Part shown: piece by piece, positions 59,050-64,000 of the stretch
How positions within the stretch are numbered: position 1 is the first letter of the stretch
Layout of the letters: every line of letters begins with the position of its first letter
Origin: Mycolicibacterium parafortuitum
GTDB lineage: Bacteria > Actinomycetota > Actinomycetes > Mycobacteriales > Mycobacteriaceae
Direction: 5' to 3'
NCBI RefSeq assembly: GCF_010725485.1
Contig: NZ_AP022598.1
Location: 1,612,001 to 1,676,000 of the forward strand
DNA: 64,000 nt
Made by a program: the position numbers and the translations under genes
The notes under the pieces: model-generated
What the model was told of the DNA's origin: nothing
Databases searched by the model: none
What the model saw: only the letters and a program-made list of their open reading frames with translations

Positions 59050-61596
59050 TCAGTCAAAGCGGCCCGCCGACAGCAGGCGTAGCACCGGGACGCCCTCCTC
59101 GTCGGAGGCGTCCAGGTCGACCTCGACCTCGAATCCCCAGTCGTGGTCCCCGGCCGGGTCGTCGAAGATCTGCCGCACCCGCCACGTGCGGGCCTGCCGG
59201 TCGATGATCAGCAGTGCGGGACCGCGGGCGTCCGCGCCGGTGCCGACGTCGTCGTGCTCGCCGAAGTAGTCGTCGCCGATATCGCGCCACTGCTGCGCCG
59301 ACAGGCCGGCGCGGCCGTCGAGCGCGGCGAGTTCTTCCCATCGCTCGCGGGCGAACAACTCGACCCGGCGGAACAGCGCGTTGCGCACCATCGCGGTGAA
59401 CGCCCGCTCATTGCCGGTCAGCGGTCGCGGGCGGGCCGGTACGGGCATCGGCTGATCGTGCGGCTGGTCCGGGCTGGTGAGCTGCTCCCACTCGTCGAGC
59501 AGGCTCGAATCGACCTGGCGGACAAGCTCGCCGAGCCATTCGACGATGTCGGTGAGCTCGTCGGTGCGGGCGGCGGTGGGGACACCGGAGCGCAGCGCCT
59601 TGAACGCGTCGGACAGATACCGCAGCACGGCGCCCTCGACACGGGTCAGGCCGTACTCACTGACGTACTCGCGGAACGTCATGCCCCGCTCCCACATCTC
59701 GCGCACCACCGACTTCGGCGACAGCTTGCCGTCCGCGGCCCACGGATTGCTCTGCAGATACACCGCGTAGGCGTGTCCCAGCAGTTCCTCCAGCGGCTTC
59801 GGGTAGGTGATGTCGTCGAGCAGTTCGATGCGTTCGTCATACTCGACGCCGTCCGCCTTCATCTGTGCGACGGCCTCTCCGCGGGCTCTCTTGAGCTGGG
59901 CGGCCAGGATCTGGCGCGGGTCCTCCAGCGTCGCCTCGATCACCGAGACCACGTCCAGCGCATAGCTTTCCGACCCCGCGTCGAGCAGGTCGATCGCGGC
60001 CAGCGCGAACGTCGACAGCGGCTGGTTCAGCGCGAAGTCCGGCGGCAGGTCGACGGTCAGCCGGTACCGCCGTCCGTCGGGCTCCGGTTCGGGGAGTCGC
60101 TCGACGACCCCGGCCTGCAGCAGCGAGCGCGCGATACCCACCGCCTCGCGGATCAGCTTCAGCTGGCGCTTGCGCGGCTCGTGGTTGTCGGTCAGCAGCC
60201 GCCGCATCGCCTCGAACGGATCGCCAGGGCGGTCCACGACGTCGAGGACCATCGACGTGGTCACCCGCATGTGACTCGTCAGAGGCTCGGGCGCAGCGTC
60301 GACCAGGCGGGTCATCGTCGCCTCACTCCACGGCACCATCCCCTCGGGCGCCTTGCGCCGCACCAGCTTCCGGCGCTTCTTCGGATCGTCGGCGACCTTC
60401 GCGAACTGTTTGAGGTTCTCCACCTCGTGGTCGGGTGCCTGGACCACGACGGTGCCCGCGGTGTCGAAACCGGCCCGACCGGCCCGTCCGGCGATCTGGT
60501 GGAACTCCCGGGCATTGAGCAACCGGGTGCGCACGCCGTCGTACTTCGACAGCGCGGAGAACACCACGGTGCGGATGGGCACGTTGATCCCGACACCGAG
60601 GGTGTCGGTGCCGCAGATGACCTTCAGCAGGCCTGCCTGGGCGAGTTGCTCGACCAGACGCCGGTACTTCGGCAACATGCCGGCGTGGTGCACGCCGATG
60701 CCGTGGCGCACCAGTCGCGACAGCGTCGCGCCGAACGCCGAGGAAAAACGGAACCCGCCGATGTGCTCGGCGATCGCGGCCTTCTCCTCCTTGGAGCTGA
60801 CGTTGACGCTCATCAGCGCCTGCGCCCGCTCCAGCGCCGAGGCCTGGGTGAAGTGCACGACGTAGATCGGCGACTGTTTGGTGTCGACGAGTTCCTGGAT
60901 CGTCTCGTGCATCGGGGTGGTCGCGTAGGAGAAGTACAGCGGCACCGGGCGTTCGGCGTTGGCGACCAGCGCGGTGGTCCGGCCGGTGCGCCGGGTCAGG
61001 TCCTCGCGCAGGAACGTGACGTCGCCGAGCGTCGCAGACATCAACAGGAACTGGGCCCTCGGCAGCTCCAGCAGCGGCACCTGCCACGCCCACCCGCGGT
61101 CGGGGTCGCCGTAGAAGTGGAACTCGTCCAACACGCACAGCCCGATATCGGCGTCGGCACCCTCCCGCAGCGCGACGTTGGCCAGGATCTCGGCGGTGCA
61201 CGCGATGATCGGTGCGTCGGCGTTGACGGCCGCGTCCCCGGTCAGCATGCCGACGTTGGCCGCGCCGAACACCTCGCACAGCGCGAAGAACTTTTCGCTG
61301 ACCAGCGCCTTGATCGGTGCGGTGTAGAAGCTCACGCCGCCGGCGGCGAGCTGAGCGTAGATCGCGCCCGTGGCGACCAGAGACTTCCCCGACCCGGTCG
61401 GCGTCGCGAGGATCACGTTGGACCCGCTGACCAGCTCGATCAGCGCCTCCTCCTGCGCCGGGTACAGCGTGGTGCCGTTGCTTTGCGCCCAGCCCGCGAA
61501 CCGGGTGAACAGTTCGTCGGCGTCGCCGCGGACGGCGAAGAGCTCCGAAAGGTCACCGGGGTCTTCGAGAAGGGGAGTGGGCAGGGGAGTGGGCAT
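59050..61596 (-). CDS. Ski2-like DEAD/DEAH-box helicase with C-terminal DUF3516
   Basis: This 848-residue superfamily-2 helicase has motif I ATPTGSGKS near residue 64, motif II DEFH (VLDEFHFYGD), motif III SAT, and motif VI HQIAGRAGRAGF. Residues beyond about 500 match the DUF3516-type C-terminal region of mycobacterial helicases. It is a Ski2/Mtr4-like RNA helicase relative, possibly in RNA turnover. The ATG at 61596 is used. The SHOCT gene starts 42 nt downstream on the same strand. The long frame on the opposite strand is a shadow. Confidence 0.9.
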   Translation of the reverse strand: MPTPLPTPLLEDPGDLSELFAVRGDADELFTRFAGWAQSNGTTLYPAQEEALIELVSGSNVILATPTGSGKSLVATGAIYAQLAAGGVSFYTAPIKALVSEKFFALCEVFGAANVGMLTGDAAVNADAPIIACTAEILANVALREGADADIGLCVLDEFHFYGDPDRGWAWQVPLLELPRAQFLLMSATLGDVTFLREDLTRRTGRTTALVANAERPVPLYFSYATTPMHETIQELVDTKQSPIYVVHFTQASALERAQALMSVNVSSKEEKAAIAEHIGGFRFSSAFGATLSRLVRHGIGVHHAGMLPKYRRLVEQLAQAGLLKVICGTDTLGVGINVPIRTVVFSALSKYDGVRTRLLNAREFHQIAGRAGRAGFDTAGTVVVQAPDHEVENLKQFAKVADDPKKRRKLVRRKAPEGMVPWSEATMTRLVDAAPEPLTSHMRVTTSMVLDVVDRPGDPFEAMRRLLTDNHEPRKRQLKLIREAVGIARSLLQAGVVERLPEPEPDGRRYRLTVDLPPDFALNQPLSTFALAAIDLLDAGSESYALDVVSVIEATLEDPRQILAAQLKRARGEAVAQMKADGVEYDERIELLDDITYPKPLEELLGHAYAVYLQSNPWAADGKLSPKSVVREMWERGMTFREYVSEYGLTRVEGAVLRYLSDAFKALRSGVPTAARTDELTDIVEWLGELVRQVDSSLLDEWEQLTSPDQPHDQPMPVPARPRPLTGNERAFTAMVRNALFRRVELFARERWEELAALDGRAGLSAQQWRDIGDDYFGEHDDVGTGADARGPALLIIDRQARTWRVRQIFDDPAGDHDWGFEVEVDLDASDEEGVPVLRLLSAGRFD

Positions 61597-61649
61597 TGCC
61601 AGACAGCCTGCCAGGTTTGCGCGACCGCGCCGCAGTCAATATCCCTCTC

Positions 61650-62495
61650 ATGGCGGGGTTGGGTGATGTCCTCGAGTGGGTCAAGCACGAGGTGTCGGCG
61701 CGCGTGCCGGTCGCCGACCTCGATCAGCGCGACGCCGACTACATCCGCGAGCAACTGCCCGGGCTATGGCTGCTCGCGTCGCTATACTTCCGCGCCGACG
61801 TGCGCGGACTCGATCGCATCCCGGCCGACGGCCCGGTGCTGCTGGTCGGCAACCACAGCGGCGGCAACCTTCCGCCGGACACCTTCGTGTTCACGCTCGC
61901 GTTCTGTTCGTACTTCGGTGTCGAGCGGCCGTTCTTCCAGCTGGCCCACAACCTGGTGGTGTCGATGCCGGGCTTGGGGTCGCTGCGCAAGTTCGGCACC
62001 GTCGCGGCCAACCACGACAATGCGACGCTGGCGCTGAAGTCCGGTGGTGCGCTGCTGGTGTACCCGGGCGGTGACTACGAGGTGTTCCGGCCGTCGTGGA
62101 AGCGGCACGAGGTCGACTTCGGTGGCCGTAAGGGCTACGTGAAGCTGGCCCGTGAAGCGGGTGTGCCGATCGTGCCGATCGCATCGGTCGGCGGGCAGGA
62201 GGCGGCGCTGTTCCTCGACCGCGGCCAGTGGCTGGCGAAGCTGCTGCGTGTCGACAAGATCGCCCGACTCAAGAGCGTGCCGATCCTGCTCGCGCCGCCG
62301 TGGGGGATCGCGGTCAGCGACATGATCCCGCGAGTGCCGTTGCCGACGAAGATCGTCATCGAGGTGCAGGAACCGATCGCCGCGGACGACATCGCGAGCA
62401 GCGACGACGACGACGTCAACGACAGGGTGCTGGCCAGCCTGCAGTCCGCGGTCGACCGGCTGGCCGCCGAACGACGTCTCCCGGTGATCGGATGA
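61650..62495 (+). CDS. Acyltransferase (PlsC/DAGAT-like, lysophospholipid type)
   Basis: This 281-residue protein has GNHSGGNLPPD near residue 70 (acyltransferase block I, His with downstream Asp) and GGALLVYPGGDYEVFRPSWKR (block III) near 130. GVPIVPIASVGGQEAALFL (block IV) follows. It is probably peripheral or single-pass on the inner membrane and acylates a lipid. The mycobacterial relatives with a NHSGG motif act in phospholipid or complex lipid synthesis. The ATG at 61650 is 53 nt from the divergent helicase. The last bases overlap the SRPBCC gene (ATGA). Confidence 0.88.
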   Translation: MAGLGDVLEWVKHEVSARVPVADLDQRDADYIREQLPGLWLLASLYFRADVRGLDRIPADGPVLLVGNHSGGNLPPDTFVFTLAFCSYFGVERPFFQLAHNLVVSMPGLGSLRKFGTVAANHDNATLALKSGGALLVYPGGDYEVFRPSWKRHEVDFGGRKGYVKLAREAGVPIVPIASVGGQEAALFLDRGQWLAKLLRVDKIARLKSVPILLAPPWGIAVSDMIPRVPLPTKIVIEVQEPIAADDIASSDDDDVNDRVLASLQSAVDRLAAERRLPVIG

Positions 62496-62926
62496 GGCTC
62501 TCGCGCAGCGTCGTCATCGACGCCGAACCACACGAGGTGTGGAAGCACGTCAGCGATCCCGGCTGCTATCCGGAGTTCATGGCCAGCCTGGAGCGCTGGG
62601 AAACCGTGACCGAGGGCCCCGTCGGCGTCGGCTCGCGCTACACCGTGCACTGGAAGGTCGGCTCGGTGCCGATCGGCGGCGTGATAGAGGTCGTCGAGTT
62701 CGACGAGAACCGCGACCTGGCCTGGATCGGCATCACCGGGGTCACCCTGCGGGGCCGGTTCCGCATGCGCGAGGCAGGCGAGGGCCGCACCAAGGTCACC
62801 TTCCGATTGTCCTATGAGGCGCCCGGCGGTCTGCTCGGTCTGATCGCCGACCGCGTCGCGTCGGGACAGGTGTCCCGGTTGATGGGCCAGACCGTGAAGC
62901 GCCTGAAAGCACTCGTCGAGAGCTGA
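62492..62926 (+). CDS. SRPBCC/polyketide cyclase-like protein
   Basis: This 144-residue protein is a START-like hydrophobic-pocket fold (RLSRSVVIDAEPHEVWKHVSDPGCYPEFMASLERWE, VGVGSRYTVHWKVGS, and a long C-terminal helix VSRLMGQTVKRLKALVE). Such proteins bind or transfer lipids. It is translationally coupled to the acyltransferase by ATGA overlap and so may present or remove a lipid for it. The substrate is unknown. Confidence 0.9.
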   Translation: MRLSRSVVIDAEPHEVWKHVSDPGCYPEFMASLERWETVTEGPVGVGSRYTVHWKVGSVPIGGVIEVVEFDENRDLAWIGITGVTLRGRFRMREAGEGRTKVTFRLSYEAPGGLLGLIADRVASGQVSRLMGQTVKRLKALVES

Positions 62927-62935
62927 CGGGCGGCG

Positions 62936-63760
62936 TCAACCCCGCGGCGGCGGGAAGTACATCTCCTGGCGCACCGAGCACACCAGCTCGCCGCTACGGT
63001 TGAACATCGTGCCGCGCGCCAGCGCCAGCGTGTCGGCGCTGCTCGGTGACGACATGTCGTAGAGCATCCAGTCGGACAGATCCGCCGCGGCGTGGAACCA
63101 CACCGAATGGTCACGCTGCGCGGCCATCGCGGGACCGCTGCGGGCGGCGTACGCGGGTTCGGTCAGCGTCACCGCCGACAGGTACGCGACCAGCGACGCG
63201 GTCAGCACCGGGTCGTCGGGCACCTCGCCGTCCGGTCGCCACCAGATCCGGGCCGGCGCCGGCGGGCCGGTCTCGGCGACGACGACGCGCCGCTCGAACC
63301 AGCGCAGGCTGGCCCACATCCCCGCGGCGGCGTCGGCTTCGGCGAAGTGCGGTGGGACGACCGGCAACGACTCCGGTGCGGGGACGTCGGGACACGGCGG
63401 CTGATACGTCACGCCGGCGGCGGTCTCGGTGGGCAGCTTGAACGACGACATCGCCTCCAGCAGGATCTCCTCGCCTTGGCGTGCGGTGACCCGGCGCGCC
63501 GTGAACGTGCGGCCCTCCTGCAGCGTCACCACCTCGAACGTGACCGGATCCCGGGAGTCGCCGGGCCGCAGGAAGTACGTGTGCACGCTGTGCGGCGCGC
63601 GGCCGGGGGAGGTCAGGCTCGCGGCGAGCAGGGCCTGCGCCGAGATGTGCCCGCCGAGGATGTGATTGGCGGGTGCGGGCAACTGCTTGCCGACGAACGT
63701 TCCCGCGTCGACCCGCTCAAGCTGCATGGAGGCGAGCACGTCGCCCAGCGAAGAAGACAC
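62936..63760 (-). CDS. Acyl-CoA thioesterase II (TesB-like double hot-dog)
   Basis: This 274-residue protein has the double hot-dog of TesB. The first half reads GGHISAQALLAASLTSPGRAPHSVHTYFLRPGDSRDPVTFEVVTLQEGRTFTARRV. The second half has QRDHSVWFHAAADLSDWMLYDM, where the Asp/Ser/Gln of TesB lie, and ends QEMYFPP. It hydrolyses acyl-CoA thioesters in the cytosol. The GTG at 63760 is the only plausible start. It is convergent with the SRPBCC gene (9-nt gap). Confidence 0.92.
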   Translation of the reverse strand: MSSSLGDVLASMQLERVDAGTFVGKQLPAPANHILGGHISAQALLAASLTSPGRAPHSVHTYFLRPGDSRDPVTFEVVTLQEGRTFTARRVTARQGEEILLEAMSSFKLPTETAAGVTYQPPCPDVPAPESLPVVPPHFAEADAAAGMWASLRWFERRVVVAETGPPAPARIWWRPDGEVPDDPVLTASLVAYLSAVTLTEPAYAARSGPAMAAQRDHSVWFHAAADLSDWMLYDMSSPSSADTLALARGTMFNRSGELVCSVRQEMYFPPPRG

Positions 63761-63784
63761 GCCGGTATCTTGCCTGACTCCAGA

Positions 63785-64000
63785 TCAGGCCCCGCTGCGC
63801 AGCGTCAGCACCGTGATCTCGCTCGGTGCGAACACCCGGAACGGCGGGCCCCAGAATCCGGTGCCGCGGCTGGTGTAGAGCTGCGTGCGCTCACCATGCC
63901 GGCTCAACCCCTGGACCACCGGCTGCTCCAGGCGCACCAGGAAGTTGAACGGCCAGATCTGCCCGCCGTGGGTGTGGCCGGACAGCTGCAGATCCACCCC
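63785..64000 (-). CDS. Metallophosphoesterase, C-terminal part (5' cut by window edge)
   Basis: The last 71 or so residues of a metallophosphoesterase are visible. SGHTHGGQ is the terminal metal-binding motif (G-H-x-H), and YTSRGTGFWGPPFRVFAPSEITVLTL is the usual C-terminal strand block. This matches YkuE/YpbG-like calcineurin-type phosphoesterases. It lies 24 nt upstream of the TesB-like start on the same strand, so the two may be one unit. The N-terminal metal ligands and any membrane anchor are outside the window. Confidence 0.88.
   Translation of the reverse strand, partial: GVDLQLSGHTHGGQIWPFNFLVRLEQPVVQGLSRHGERTQLYTSRGTGFWGPPFRVFAPSEITVLTLRSGA

Noticed and set aside
59143..62037. 964-codon open frame on the plus strand
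   Set aside because: It lies antisense to the helicase gene, has Arg/Gln/His-rich composition typical of the complement of high-GC coding DNA, and no family motif.

Overview
The window is a high-GC (roughly two-thirds G+C by eye), densely coding actinobacterial chromosome segment. It is most consistent with a fast-growing mycobacterium (Mycolicibacterium type). Supporting markers are an MmpS/MmpL pair under a TetR regulator, cytochromes P450 with a CxxHxxC ferredoxin, a fused HadA/HadB-type dehydratase, F420/deazaflavin-type oxidoreductases, and many GTG starts with 4-nt ATGA/GTGA overlaps. No tRNA, rRNA, insertion sequence, integrase or CRISPR array is visible. No gene-free gap exceeds 300 bases.

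Layout. Positions 1-3074 hold the end of a sulfide:quinone-reductase-like flavoprotein, a thioredoxin, a DUF309 protein and a GltB-like FMN protein. Positions 3078-6126 hold a TetR gene divergent from a P450-ferredoxin-SDR operon, with three copies of a 15-bp box between them. Positions 6132-10319 hold TetR and mmpS-mmpL. Positions 10402-13452 hold a leftward operon coding for a VTC-type polyphosphate polymerase domain, a DUF4956 membrane protein and a CotH-kinase protein. Positions 13601-24830 are mixed metabolism: a GlcD-GlcE fusion, heme oxygenase, a TRIC-like channel, a TspO-like protein, a second P450, the HadAB fusion, an ABC-F ATPase, MalQ, a Ddn-like protein and an EVE-like protein.

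Positions 25095-32688 encode a signalling operon: a REC-GAF-PAS-GGDEF-EAL protein, an 1171-residue hybrid histidine kinase with three receivers, a CheR-type methyltransferase and a receiver-less CheB. No MCP, CheW, CheA or flagellar gene is nearby. Positions 32703-39608 hold a GH6 glycosidase, a phospholipase D, a cyclase, a methyltransferase, a LysR regulator, a small membrane protein and an amidohydrolase. Positions 39625-42499 encode a sulfonate/nitrate-type ABC importer preceded by a previously untracked 38-codon ORF and a strong GC hairpin.

Positions 42790-51004 look like a nitrile/nitrogen acquisition island. It contains a nucleobase permease with a leaderless-type promoter, a nitrilase, an isochorismatase-like hydrolase, two GlxA/AraC regulators, a DUF1097 membrane protein, a cobalt-type nitrile hydratase (beta, alpha, accessory) and a CbiM-like cobalt permease. 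An amidase lies further on at 55700. Positions 51592-64000 hold a second phospholipase D, an ECF42-type sigma factor with its DGPF/YCII partner, a formate/nitrite transporter, an amidase, a luciferase-like monooxygenase, a 46-residue basic ORF, a SHOCT protein, a DUF3516 Ski2-like helicase, an acyltransferase, an SRPBCC protein, an acyl-CoA thioesterase and the end of a metallophosphoesterase.

The strongest candidates for undescribed biology are the polyP polymerase/DUF4956/CotH operon, the c-di-GMP/hybrid-kinase/CheR/CheB locus, and the NHase-CbiM island. All assignments come from reading motifs and context; no database search was run.
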